64,000 nucleotides of DNA from Streptomyces sp. 71268 (lineage in GTDB: Bacteria > Actinomycetota > Actinomycetes > Streptomycetales > Streptomycetaceae), in contig NZ_CP114200.1 of assembly GCF_029392895.1 (NCBI RefSeq), positions 2,449,001-2,513,000 on the forward strand. The letters run 5' to 3'. The translations under genes were made by a program, and so were the position numbers. Positions 55,061-64,000 of the stretch are shown here, one piece after another; within the stretch, counting starts at the first letter, position 1, and every line of letters begins with the position of its first letter. A model generated the notes under the pieces. The model saw only the letters and a program-made list of their open reading frames with translations, was not told where the DNA came from and ran no database searches.

Positions 55061-58000
55061 TCAGGGAGTTTCGAGTTCGTTGTCGAGCAGGTCGAAGAGT
55101 TCGTCGTCGCTGGCCTCCCGCACGCTGGCGCCGTCCGGCCCGTCGTCGGGCTCCGTGCCGCCCTGGCCGCCCCAGCGGGCGAGCAGCGTGTGCAGGCGGG
55201 CGGTGACCTCGCCGCGCAGCGTCTCCTCGGCGGCGAGGGCGGCGAGGATGGCCTCCGCCTTGTCCAGTTCGCCCAGCGCGTCCCGGGTGGAGACCGTGGC
55301 GCCCTCGCCGAGCTGCCCGGCCAGGTGGCCGGCGAGCGCGAGCGGCGTGGGGTGGTCGAAGACCACCGCGGCTGGCAGCCGCAGGCCGGTGGCGGCGCCG
55401 ATCCGGTTGCGCAGCTCGACGGCGGTCAGGGAGTCGAAGCCCACGTCGCGGAAGGCCCGTTCGGGCTCCACGGCCTGCGCCGAGGCGTGCCCGAGCACGG
55501 TCGCGGCGTGCGTGCGCACCAGGTCCAGTAGCAGCCGTTCGCGCTCCGCGCGCGGCGCGCCGGACAGCTTCCGCAGCAGGGCGTCAGCGCCGGACGCCTG
55601 CTCGGCGGCGCCGGCCGCGCTCCGGCGGGCCGGGGCGCGCACCAGGCCGCGCAGCAGCGGCGGTACGTCGGCGCCGCCGCCCGCGCGCGAGGCCAGGCCC
55701 GCCAGGTCGAGTCGGATCGGCACCAGCAGCGGCTCGTCGGCGGCGAGCGCCGCGTCGAACAGCCGCAGGCCGTCGGCGGGTGTCAGGGCCAGCGCCCCGG
55801 AGCGCCCGACGCGGGCCAGGTCCGCCTGGTCCAGGTGTTCGGTCATGGCGCTGGCCTGGTCCCACAGGCCCCAGGCCAGCGAGGCGGCGGGCAGCCCGAG
55901 GTCGTCCCTGCGGTGCCGGGCGAGCGCGTCGAGGTAGGCGTTGGCCGCGGCGTAGTTGGCCTGCCCCGGGGTGCCGAAGAGGCCGGAGGCGGAGGAGAAG
56001 AGGACGAACGCGGCCAGGTCGTGCCCGGCGGTCAGCTCGTGCAGGTTGCGGGCCGCGTCCACCTTGGGCCGCAGCACCCGCTCGACCTGCTCCTCGGTGA
56101 GCGAGGCGGCCAGCGCGTCGTCCACGACGCCGGCCACGTGCACGACGGCGGTCAGCGGCCGGTCGGCCGGGATCGCGTCGATGACGGCGGCCAGCGCGTC
56201 CCGGTCGGCCGCGTCGCAGGCCACCAACTCCGGCTCCGCGCCCGCCTCGCGCAACTCGGCGAGCAGTTCCTCCGCCCCGTCGGCGGCCGAACCGCGCCGG
56301 CTGGTCAGCAGCAGGTGCCGTACGCCGTGCTCCGTCGCCAGGTGCCGGGCGACCAGCCGGCCCAGGCCGCCGGTGGCGCCGGTGAGCAGCACCGTGCCGG
56401 GCTCGTCCCAGCGGCGGGGCATGGTCAACGCGACCTTGCCGACGTGCTTGGCCTGGCTGACGAAGCGGAACGCCTCCGGCGCGCGGCGCACGTCCCAGGA
56501 GCGCACCGGCAGCGGCGACAGCTCGCCGCGCGCCAGCAGGCCGACCACCTCGGTGAGCATGGCACCCAGGCGGTCCGGGCCGGCCTCGATGACGTCGAAC
56601 GTCTGGTAGCGCACGCCGGGGTGACCGGCGGCGACGTCGGCGGGTTCGCGGATGTCGGTCTTGCCCATCTCCAGGAAGTGCCCACCGCGCGGCAGGAGGG
56701 CCAGCGAGGCGTCCACGTACTCCCCCGCCAACGAGTTGAGCACCACATCCACACCACGACCCCCGGTCACGGCCAGGAACCGGTCCCGGAACTCCAACGA
56801 ACGCGAGGACGCGATGTGGTCATCGGCCACCCCGAGCCCACGCAACACCTCCCACTTGGGCTCACTCGCCGTCGCGAACACCTCGGCACCACGCAACTTC
56901 GCCAACTGCACCGCCGCCATCCCCACACCACCGGCCGCCGCGTGCACCAACACCGCATCACCCGGACCCACACCGGCCAGGTCCACCAGCCCCATCCACG
57001 CCGTCAGGAACACCACCGGAACGGTGGCGCCCTGCTCGTACGACCAGCCGACGGGCAACGGGGCCAACAGGCGGTGGTCGGTGACGGCCTGCGGGCCGAA
57101 GGCGCGCGGCACGATGCCCAGCACCCGGTCGCCGGGCGCGAGGTCGGGTACGCCGTCGCCCACGGCGAGCACGACACCGGCCGCCTCGTCGCCGAGGAAG
57201 GGCGTGGCCTCGCCCGGGTACATGCCGAGCGCGATCAGCGCGTCCCGGAAGTTCATGCCGGCGGCGCGCACGGCGATCCGCACCTGTCCGGGCGCGAGCG
57301 GCTCGGCCACCTCGGGGCGCGGCAGCAGGGCCAGGTTCTCCAGGGTGCCGGCCGCCGTGAAGTCGAGGTGCCAGGGCCCGTCGGCGGGCGGGGTGAGCCG
57401 CCCGTCCGCGCCGGCCCGGGCCAGCCGGGGCACCCACACCTCGCCACCGCGCACCCGCACGTGCGGCTCGGCGCCGCTCAGCGCGGCCTCGGGCAGGGCG
57501 GGTTCGAGGGCGTCGGCCTCGGCGGCGCCGCTGGCACCGTCGGGCTCGGCCCCGCGCTCCGTTGCTCCCTGCGCCGTCGCCCCGTGCCCCGGCGCCCCGT
57601 CGGGCAGTGGCTCCAGCTCCACCAGCAGGAAGCGGTCCGGGTGCTCCGCCTGTACGGAGCGGACCAGGCCCGCGACGGCGGCGTGGGCGAGGCGGTCGGC
57701 GCGGACCACGAAGGCGAGCCGGACGGCGGCCAGCCGTTCGTCGGCCAGCCAGGCCCGCACCAGCTCCAGGGCCCCGGCCACCTGAGCCCGTACGTCATCG
57801 GATTCCGGCGCCCGCCAGAGCGCCACGTCGGGCAGCTCGTCACCGAGCCCGGCCAGCGCGGCGAGCGCGCCCGGCGCCCCGTCGCCCGCACCGTCCCGGC
57901 CGTCGCCCAGCGGGGCCACCCGGACCGCGCCGGGGGCGAGCGCGTCGGCGGGCGCCGGCACCCACTCCACGCGGAACAGGGCGTCCCGGGTGGCGTCGTC

Positions 58001-61000
58001 CGTGGCGGCGCGCAGTTGCTCGGGGGTGACGGGGCGGGTGGCCAGCGTCTGGACGGCGGCCAGCGGCGCGCCGGCGGCGTCCGCCAGCTCGACGCCGAGC
58101 GCGCCGTCGCCCACGGGCGTCAGCCGCACCCGCGCGGCGCCGGCCCCGGAGGCGTACAGCTCGACGCCCGACCAAGCGAACGGCAGCCGCAGCGTCGCGC
58201 CGGGCCCGTCCAGCGTGTCGACCAGCGCCCCGTGCAGGGCGGAGTCGAGCAGCGCCGGGTGCAGCCCGAACCGCTCGGCCTCGTGGTCGCCGCCGTCCGG
58301 CAGGGTGACCTCCGCGTACACCTCGTCGCCCCGCCGCCAGGCGGCCCGCAGTCCCTGGAACGGCGGCCCGTACGTCGAGCCGATGGTCGCCAACCGGTCG
58401 TAGAAGCCGGTCAGGTCCACCGGCTCCGCGCCGGGCGGCGGCCAGGCGGTGAGGTCGAAGGCGGCGGCGCCCGTGGCGGGCGCGGCGGTCAGCGTGCCGC
58501 TGGCGTGACAGGTCCACGGGGCGTCGTCGCCCGCCCCGTCGGCGCGGGAGTAGATCCGTACGGGGCGCGCCCCGTCGTCCGTCGGCTCGCCGACGGCGAC
58601 CTGGAGCCGCACGCCGCCGTGTTCCGGCAGCACCAGCGGCGCCCGCAACGTCAGTTCCTCGACGCGCCCGCAACCGACCTCGTCGCCGGCGCGGACGGCC
58701 AGCTCCACGAAGGCCGTGCCGGGCAGCAACACCGCGCCGCCCACCGCGTGGCCGGCCAACCAGCCGTGCGTGCGCAGCGAGATCCGCCCCGTCAGCAGCA
58801 CCCCGCCGCCGTCGGCGAGTTCGACCGTGGCGCCCAGCAGCGGGTGCTCGGCCGAGCCCTGGCCCAGCGCCGTGGTGTCGCCCGGCGCTCCGGCCGACGG
58901 CAGCCAGTAGCGCTCGTGCTGGAAGGCGTAGGTGGGCAGCTCGACGGTGCGCGCCGGCCCGATGAGCGCGTCCCACCGCACCCGCACGCCGTTGACGTGA
59001 GCCCGGCCCAGGGCCTCCACGGCGCACTGCGCCTCGGGCCGCTCCCGGTGCAGGAGGGCCGCGCAGCGCACCGGCGCGCCGTCCTCGCTCTCGTCCAGGC
59101 ACTCCTGGGCCAGGGCCGTCAGCGTCCCGTCGGCCCCGACCTCAAGGAGGAAGTCCAGGTCCCCTGCGACCAGTTGGCGTACGGCGTCGTGGAACCGTAC
59201 GGGCTCGCTGACGTGCCCCACCCAGTACTCCGGATCGCTCCAGTCACCATCGACCCGACCACCGGTGGTCACCACGCCAAGCGCCGGCTTGCCGAAGGTG
59301 AGCCCGGCGACCACCGCGCGGAACTCGTCCACCATCGGCGCCATCAACGGCGAGTGGAACGCGTGACTCACCCGCAGCCGCTTCACCCGGCGACCCAGGG
59401 CCCGGAACCGCTCCGCGACCGCTTCGACGACCGCCTCAGCCCCCGAGACCACCACCGACGAGGGCCCGTTGACCGCCGCGACACTCACCTGGTCCGTGTG
59501 GTCGGCCAGCGCTTCGGCCACCTCGGCCTCGGACGCCTGAACGGCCAACATCGCCCCACCAGCCGGCAACGCCTGCATCAACCGGCCACGCGCCACCACC
59601 AGTTGGCACGCGTCGCCCAGCGACAGCACCCCGGCGACATGCGCCGCCGCGATCTCGCCCACCGAGTGGCCGGCGACGCGCTCCGGGACCACGCCCCACG
59701 ACTCCACGAGCCGGAACAGCGCCACCTCGAAGGCGAACAGGGCCGGCTGCGCGTACTCGGTACGCTCCAACACCGCCGCGTCCTCACCCCACACCACCTC
59801 ACCCAACGGACGCGGCAGCGCACCGTCCAACTCCGCCACCACCGCGTCCCACGCCTGCGCGAAGGCCGGGAACGCGGCGTGCAGCTCGCGCCCCATACCC
59901 AGGCGCTGGCTGCCCTGACCGCCGAACAGCAGCGCCGTCCTGCGGGCGCCACCGGCGCGGACGGCGCCGCGCACGGCGCCGGGGGCCTCGGTGTCGGCGG
60001 CGAGCGCCGCCAGGGCGTCGAGCAGGCCCGTGCGGTCGCTGGCGGCGACGACGGCGCGGTGGTCGAAGCGGGTGCGGGTGTGCAGCAGCGAGGCGGCGAT
60101 GTCTGCGTCCGCGAGGTCGGGGCGGGCGGCGGCGAAATCGCGCAGCCGCTCCGCCTGGCCGCGCAGCGCCAGCGGGCTACGGGCCGAGATGACCCACGGG
60201 ACGACGGGGGACGGTGCGCCGCCGGCCGCGCCGGGCGCGTGCTCCGTGCCCGGCTCCGTGCCCGGCGCCGTGGTGCCCGGCCGGGCGTCCGCCTCCGAGG
60301 GGGCCTCGATGATCACGTGGGTGTTGGTGCCGCTGACGCCGAACGAGGAGACGGCGGCCCGGCGCGGCGCGTCGGTCTGCGGCCAGTCGCGCGCCTCGGT
60401 GAGCAGTTCCAGGCCGCCCTGGGCCCAGTCGACCTTCGGGGTCGGCTCGTCCACGTGCAGCGTCCTGGGAAGTCGCCCGTGCCGCATCGCCTGGACCATC
60501 TTGATGACGCCGCCGACGCCGGCCGCGGCCTGCGCGTGGCCGATGTTGGACTTGAGGGAGCCCAGCCACAGCGGGCGCCCGGGGGCGCGGTCCTTTCCGT
60601 ACGTGGCGAGGAGGGCCTGTGCCTCGATCGGGTCGCCGAGGGTGGTGCCCGTGCCGTGCGCCTCCACGGCGTCCACGTCCGCCGCCGCGAGCCCGGCGTC
60701 CGCCAGCGCCTGGCGGATGACGCGCTGCTGCGCCGGGCCGTTGGGGGCGGTCAGGCCGCTGGAAGCGCCGTCCTGGTTGACGGCGGTGCCACGGATGACG
60801 GCCAGCACGCGGCGGCCGTTGCGCCGCGCGTCGGAGAGCCGCTCCAGGAGCAGCATGCCCGAGCCCTCGGACCAGCCGGTGCCGTCGGCGGCCGCGGCGA
60901 AGGACTTGCACCGCCCGTCGTGCGACAGCCCGCGCTGGCGGCTGAACTCGACGTACACCTCGGGCGTCGCGAGCACCGTCACGCCGCCCGCGAGGGCGAG

Positions 61001-61687
61001 CGAGCACTCGCCACGGCGCAGCGACTGGGCCGCGAGATGCACGGCCACCAGGGACGAGGAGCAGGCGGTGTCCAGTGTGACGGCCGGGCCTTCGAGGCCG
61101 AGGGTGTAGGCGATCCGGCCGGAGAGCACGCTGCCCGCGTTGCCGATGCCGACGAACCCCTCGACGTCCCGGGGCACTTCGCCGATGGCCGCCCCGTAGT
61201 CGTGGTACATGATCCCGGCGTAGACGCCGGTCGGTGTGCCGGCCAGCGTCGTGGGGTCGATGCCGCCGCGCTCGACGGCCTCCCACGCGGTCTCCAGGAG
61301 CACCCGCTGCTGCGGGTCCATGGCAAGGGCCTCGCGGGGCGAGATGCCGAAGAAGCCGGCGTCGAACTGGTCGGCCCCGTCCAGGAAGCCGCCCTCGTCG
61401 ACGTAGCTCCTGCCGCTGGCGTCCGGGTCCTGGTCGAACAGCTTCTCCAGGTCCCAGCCACGGTCGGTGGGGAAGGCCGACACCGCGTCGGTGCCGCTGG
61501 CGACGAGGTCCCACAGGTCCTCCGGGCCGCGCACGCCGCCCGGGTAGCGGCAGGCCATGCCGACGATCGCGATGGGCTCGGTGGCGCGCGCGGCGGCCTC
61601 CGCCTTCTCGCGGCGCAGCCGCTCGACCTCCTTGAGCGAGCTGCGCAGGGCACCGACGAGTTCGTCCGTGGACGTCTTGTTACTCAC
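55061..61687 (-). CDS. Type I PKS, single fully reducing module: KS-AT(mal)-DH-ER-KR-ACP
   Basis: 2208 residues from GTG 61687, which overlaps the stop of the upstream PKS gene (GTGA), so the two are translationally coupled. N-terminal docking coil: [22 protein letters not shown] Cys209 in [10 protein letters not shown] Ser675 in GHSVGE with HAFH, predicting malonyl-CoA. DH His980 ([13 protein letters not shown]) and Asp1148 (LLDSAL). ER with HAAAGGVGM from His1582 and [10 protein letters not shown] glycine motif TGATGGLG (about 1769) with VDD in place of LDD, Tyr1912, no Trp: B-type. ACP Ser2086. All reductive sites look intact, giving a CH2-CH2 unit. C-terminal tail [16 protein letters not shown] belongs to the class that fits DYLK coils. 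Confidence 0.95.
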   Translation of the reverse strand: MSNKTSTDELVGALRSSLKEVERLRREKAEAAARATEPIAIVGMACRYPGGVRGPEDLWDLVASGTDAVSAFPTDRGWDLEKLFDQDPDASGRSYVDEGGFLDGADQFDAGFFGISPREALAMDPQQRVLLETAWEAVERGGIDPTTLAGTPTGVYAGIMYHDYGAAIGEVPRDVEGFVGIGNAGSVLSGRIAYTLGLEGPAVTLDTACSSSLVAVHLAAQSLRRGECSLALAGGVTVLATPEVYVEFSRQRGLSHDGRCKSFAAAADGTGWSEGSGMLLLERLSDARRNGRRVLAVIRGTAVNQDGASSGLTAPNGPAQQRVIRQALADAGLAAADVDAVEAHGTGTTLGDPIEAQALLATYGKDRAPGRPLWLGSLKSNIGHAQAAAGVGGVIKMVQAMRHGRLPRTLHVDEPTPKVDWAQGGLELLTEARDWPQTDAPRRAAVSSFGVSGTNTHVIIEAPSEADARPGTTAPGTEPGTEHAPGAAGGAPSPVVPWVISARSPLALRGQAERLRDFAAARPDLADADIAASLLHTRTRFDHRAVVAASDRTGLLDALAALAADTEAPGAVRGAVRAGGARRTALLFGGQGSQRLGMGRELHAAFPAFAQAWDAVVAELDGALPRPLGEVVWGEDAAVLERTEYAQPALFAFEVALFRLVESWGVVPERVAGHSVGEIAAAHVAGVLSLGDACQLVVARGRLMQALPAGGAMLAVQASEAEVAEALADHTDQVSVAAVNGPSSVVVSGAEAVVEAVAERFRALGRRVKRLRVSHAFHSPLMAPMVDEFRAVVAGLTFGKPALGVVTTGGRVDGDWSDPEYWVGHVSEPVRFHDAVRQLVAGDLDFLLEVGADGTLTALAQECLDESEDGAPVRCAALLHRERPEAQCAVEALGRAHVNGVRVRWDALIGPARTVELPTYAFQHERYWLPSAGAPGDTTALGQGSAEHPLLGATVELADGGGVLLTGRISLRTHGWLAGHAVGGAVLLPGTAFVELAVRAGDEVGCGRVEELTLRAPLVLPEHGGVRLQVAVGEPTDDGARPVRIYSRADGAGDDAPWTCHASGTLTAAPATGAAAFDLTAWPPPGAEPVDLTGFYDRLATIGSTYGPPFQGLRAAWRRGDEVYAEVTLPDGGDHEAERFGLHPALLDSALHGALVDTLDGPGATLRLPFAWSGVELYASGAGAARVRLTPVGDGALGVELADAAGAPLAAVQTLATRPVTPEQLRAATDDATRDALFRVEWVPAPADALAPGAVRVAPLGDGRDGAGDGAPGALAALAGLGDELPDVALWRAPESDDVRAQVAGALELVRAWLADERLAAVRLAFVVRADRLAHAAVAGLVRSVQAEHPDRFLLVELEPLPDGAPGHGATAQGATERGAEPDGASGAAEADALEPALPEAALSGAEPHVRVRGGEVWVPRLARAGADGRLTPPADGPWHLDFTAAGTLENLALLPRPEVAEPLAPGQVRIAVRAAGMNFRDALIALGMYPGEATPFLGDEAAGVVLAVGDGVPDLAPGDRVLGIVPRAFGPQAVTDHRLLAPLPVGWSYEQGATVPVVFLTAWMGLVDLAGVGPGDAVLVHAAAGGVGMAAVQLAKLRGAEVFATASEPKWEVLRGLGVADDHIASSRSLEFRDRFLAVTGGRGVDVVLNSLAGEYVDASLALLPRGGHFLEMGKTDIREPADVAAGHPGVRYQTFDVIEAGPDRLGAMLTEVVGLLARGELSPLPVRSWDVRRAPEAFRFVSQAKHVGKVALTMPRRWDEPGTVLLTGATGGLGRLVARHLATEHGVRHLLLTSRRGSAADGAEELLAELREAGAEPELVACDAADRDALAAVIDAIPADRPLTAVVHVAGVVDDALAASLTEEQVERVLRPKVDAARNLHELTAGHDLAAFVLFSSASGLFGTPGQANYAAANAYLDALARHRRDDLGLPAASLAWGLWDQASAMTEHLDQADLARVGRSGALALTPADGLRLFDAALAADEPLLVPIRLDLAGLASRAGGGADVPPLLRGLVRAPARRSAAGAAEQASGADALLRKLSGAPRAERERLLLDLVRTHAATVLGHASAQAVEPERAFRDVGFDSLTAVELRNRIGAATGLRLPAAVVFDHPTPLALAGHLAGQLGEGATVSTRDALGELDKAEAILAALAAEETLRGEVTARLHTLLARWGGQGGTEPDDGPDGASVREASDDELFDLLDNELETP
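56630..57088 (-). repeat. ER-domain repeat, copy 2 (partner 29722-30180)
   Basis: Indel-free partner of 29722-30180; see that entry. Both copies lie in malonyl, fully reducing modules. Confidence 0.8.
59261..59930 (-). repeat. Malonyl-AT repeat, copy 2 (partner 32285-32954)
   Basis: Indel-free partner of 32285-32954, covering the GHSVGE and HAFH regions of the malonyl AT. Confidence 0.75.
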
Positions 61688-64000
61688 AGTTCGTTCTCCT
61701 GGGCCTTGCGGAGGAGGGCCTCCACGTCCATGTCGTCGATGTCGCCCGCCGCGTCGTCGGACTCGGCGGCACTGTTCGCGCCGGTGGCGGGCGCGGTGCC
61801 GTGCTCGGCGAGGCCGGCGAGCCGCAGCAGGTCGTCCATGACGCCGAGTTCGCTCAGCCGCTCCAGCGGGATGGTGGCCAGCGCCCGCCGCACCTGGTCC
61901 TCGGCGACCCCGTCGGGCAGACCGCCGGTCGGGGTGGCGGCGCCGTCCGGGGCCAGCTCGGCGAGGGTGTACCGGGCCAGGGCGGCCGGCGTCGGGTAGT
62001 CGAAGACGAGCGTGGCCGGCAGCCGCAGGCCGAGTTCGGCCGTGAGCCGGTTGCGCAGTTCGACCGCCATCAGCGAGTCCAGGCCCTGCTCGAGGAAGCC
62101 GGTGTCGGCCTCGACGGCGCGCGGCGTGCCGTGCCCGAGGACGGTGGCCACGTGCTCGCGCACCAGGTCGAGCAGGAGTTGCTCGCGCTCCTCGACCGGG
62201 GTCCGGGCGATCCGCCGCGACCACGGCTCGGCCGCGCCGGCCGCGTCGCCGCCCGCGCCGCCCGGCTGGGCGTCGCGTCGGGCGGGCGCCCGTACCAGGC
62301 CGCGCAGCAGCGGCGGCACCGGCTCCGTCGCGGCCCGCGACCGCAGCCCGGCCAGGTCCAGCCGTACGGGCGCGAGCAGCGCCTCGTCGGTGATCAGGGC
62401 CGCGTCGAGGAGGGCCAGGCTCTGGTCGGTGGGCATGGCCACGACGCCGGCCCGGCTGCCCCGTGCCAGGTCGCCACGGCCCAGGCCGCCGGTCATGCCG
62501 CTGGCCTGCTCCCACAGGCCCCAGGCCAGCGAGACGGCGTGCTCGCCGGTGGCGCGGCGGTGGTGGGCGAGGGCGTCCAGGAAGGTGTTGGCCGCCGCGT
62601 AGTTGGCCTGCCCGGCGCCGCCGATGAGGCCGCTGACCGAGGAGAAGAGCACGAACGCGGTCAGCCCCGAGCCCGCCGTGAGCCGGTGCAGGTGTTCGGC
62701 CGCGTCCGCCTTCGGGCGCAGCACGCGGGCGAGTTGGTCGGCGGTGAGCGAGGTGAGGACGCCGTCCTCGATGACGCCCGCGGTGTGGATGACGGCGGTC
62801 AGCGGGTGCTGGGCCGGGATGCTGTCCAGCACCGTGGCCAGCGCCCCGCCGTCGGCGGTGTCGCAGGCGATCAGGGCGACGTCGGCGCCGGCCTCGCGCA
62901 GCTCGGCCGCCAGCTCCGTGGCCCCGTCGGCTGCCGGGCCGCGCCGGCTGACCAGGGCGAGGTGGCGTACGCCGTGCGCGGCCACCAGGTGCCGGGCGAC
63001 CAGGGCGCCGAGGGTGCCGGTGCCGCCGGTGACGAGCACCGTGCCGTTCGGGTCGAGCCGGCGCCCCGGCGCGGCCCCGTCGGAACCCGTGGCCGCGTCG
63101 GCCGTGGCGGCGTGCCGGGTCAGGCGCGGGGCGAGGACCTGGCCGTCGCGCAGGGCGAGTTGGGGCTCGCCGCAGCCGACGGCCGCGGGCAGCGCGGCCC
63201 GGGAGGCCGCCGCGCCGTCCAGGTCCACCAGGGCGAACCGGCCGGGGTGCTCGGTCTGCGCCGCGCGCAGCAGGCCCCACAGCGGGGCCGCCGCCAGGTC
63301 GGCCGGGTGCTCGTCGCCGGCCGCGACGGCGCCCGAGGTGACCAGGACCAGGCGCGAGTCGGCCCAGTTCTCGTCGGCCAACCACGCCCGCACGTCGGCC
63401 AGGACCCGGGCGGTCAACCGGTGCGCGGCGGCGGCCACCGGCGCGCCCTGCGCGCCCCGTGCCCCGTTACGCGCGGGCTCCGCGGCGTCCGCGCCCCGTG
63501 CCCCGTACTCCGCCTCGGCCAGGGCCCGTTCGCCCGTCACGCCCAGCACGACCGTGTCCGGGACGGCGCCGCCGTCCGCGACGGCCGCTCGCAGGGCGGC
63601 CAGGTCGGCGTAGCCGCACGGGTCGACGCCGGCCTCGGCCAGGGCCCGGACCAGGCCCAGCTCGTCGGCGCCGAGCACGGCCCACTGCTTGGCGGGCACG
63701 GCGCCGGGCAGGGCGCTCGTACGGGCCCACTCGACCCGGTAGAGCGCGTCCCCCGCGCCGCCGCGCGCCGCGCTGAGCTGGGCCGCGGACACGGGCCGGG
63801 TGGCCAGCGCCACCACCGACGCGACCGGGCGGCCGGCGCCGTCGGCCAGCTCCACGGCGAGCGTGTCGCCCGCGCCCGGCGCGAGCCGTACCCGCACCGT
63901 GCTGGCGCCCGGCGCGTACAGCCGCACCCCGCTCCAGGAGAACGGGAGCCGCACCTGGTCCCGGCCGCCGTCGAGCGGGCCGAGCAGGGCGCCGTGCAGC
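61684..64000 (-). CDS. Type I PKS, C-terminal part: (DH)-KR-ACP (partial, runs off right edge)
   Basis: The open frame enters from the right edge and stops at 61684, overlapping the next gene by 4 nt. About 771 residues are visible. First is the C-terminal half of a dehydratase ([24 protein letters not shown]), then a linker, then a KR with no ER between: the glycine motif TGGTGTLG, an IED variant of LDD, no Trp, Tyr with codon at 62601, indicating B1 type. ACP Ser codon at 62076 ([10 protein letters not shown]). C-terminal docking tail [15 protein letters not shown]. The module probably makes a double bond. KS, AT and the DH His lie outside the window, so extender choice and DH activity cannot be judged. 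Confidence 0.92.
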   Translation of the reverse strand, partial: LHGALLGPLDGGRDQVRLPFSWSGVRLYAPGASTVRVRLAPGAGDTLAVELADGAGRPVASVVALATRPVSAAQLSAARGGAGDALYRVEWARTSALPGAVPAKQWAVLGADELGLVRALAEAGVDPCGYADLAALRAAVADGGAVPDTVVLGVTGERALAEAEYGARGADAAEPARNGARGAQGAPVAAAAHRLTARVLADVRAWLADENWADSRLVLVTSGAVAAGDEHPADLAAAPLWGLLRAAQTEHPGRFALVDLDGAAASRAALPAAVGCGEPQLALRDGQVLAPRLTRHAATADAATGSDGAAPGRRLDPNGTVLVTGGTGTLGALVARHLVAAHGVRHLALVSRRGPAADGATELAAELREAGADVALIACDTADGGALATVLDSIPAQHPLTAVIHTAGVIEDGVLTSLTADQLARVLRPKADAAEHLHRLTAGSGLTAFVLFSSVSGLIGGAGQANYAAANTFLDALAHHRRATGEHAVSLAWGLWEQASGMTGGLGRGDLARGSRAGVVAMPTDQSLALLDAALITDEALLAPVRLDLAGLRSRAATEPVPPLLRGLVRAPARRDAQPGGAGGDAAGAAEPWSRRIARTPVEEREQLLLDLVREHVATVLGHGTPRAVEADTGFLEQGLDSLMAVELRNRLTAELGLRLPATLVFDYPTPAALARYTLAELAPDGAATPTGGLPDGVAEDQVRRALATIPLERLSELGVMDDLLRLAGLAEHGTAPATGANSAAESDDAAGDIDDMDVEALLRKAQENEL

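Noticed and set aside
61688..63385. Upstream extension of the fully reducing PKS frame to 63385
   Set aside because: That part is out of frame with the real upstream PKS gene and has no domain content; GTG 61687 directly precedes a typical docking coil and KS.

Overview
The window is high-GC actinobacterial DNA, most likely from Streptomyces. The evidence is strong GC bias at third codon positions, frequent GTG and TTG starts, 4-nt start/stop overlaps, Streptomyces-type regulator families and a tRNA-Arg(CCG). It falls into two parts.

Left part (1 to about 20.4 kb): an ordinary mixed region. It begins with a response-regulator fragment running off the edge, a tRNA-Arg with a strong hairpin after it, and a small membrane-anchored hypothetical protein. 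Next come a divergent MarR / MFS transporter / SDR trio, an AAA+ ATPase overlapping a TPR membrane protein, and a TetR / small membrane protein pair with a clear palindromic operator. An eroded IS5-type transposase follows, then three overlapping small genes (one with a degraded Nudix box) divergent from an XRE-TPR regulator. After that come an aldo/keto reductase divergent from a winged-helix regulator, an EthD-like protein, a secreted serine hydrolase, a TetR / MMPL pair, and an APH-fold kinase. A strong bidirectional hairpin closes this part.

Right part (about 20.5 to 64 kb, all minus strand): the 3' half of a modular type I polyketide synthase locus. Read in transcription order from the right edge it holds: (A) a truncated ...DH-KR-ACP; (B) KS-AT(malonyl)-DH-ER-KR-ACP; (C) two modules, both KS-AT(methylmalonyl)-KR-ACP; (D) one KS-AT(methylmalonyl)-KR-ACP; (E) KS-AT(methylmalonyl)-KR-ACP followed by KS-AT(malonyl)-DH-ER-KR-ACP; and (F) KS-AT(methylmalonyl)-KR-ACP followed by a C-terminal KS and AT-like remnant. 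A small DUF5988-like protein ends the run. Terminal docking sequences fall into two classes that agree with the order A-B-C-D-E-F. The KR signatures (B1, B2, A2) allow a backbone prediction with a polypropionate-like stretch.

The most unusual feature is the end of the line. The last protein does not finish with ACP-TE. It finishes with a KS that keeps Cys-His-His, fused to an AT relic that lacks the catalytic serine, the oxyanion glutamine region and about 70 residues including the YASH/HAFH site. No ACP or thioesterase follows. How the chain is released is not explained by anything visible here. Secondary themes are long, indel-free repeats between AT and ER domains (homogenisation) and a recurring GC-rich microsatellite that expands inter-domain linkers and even one KS domain.
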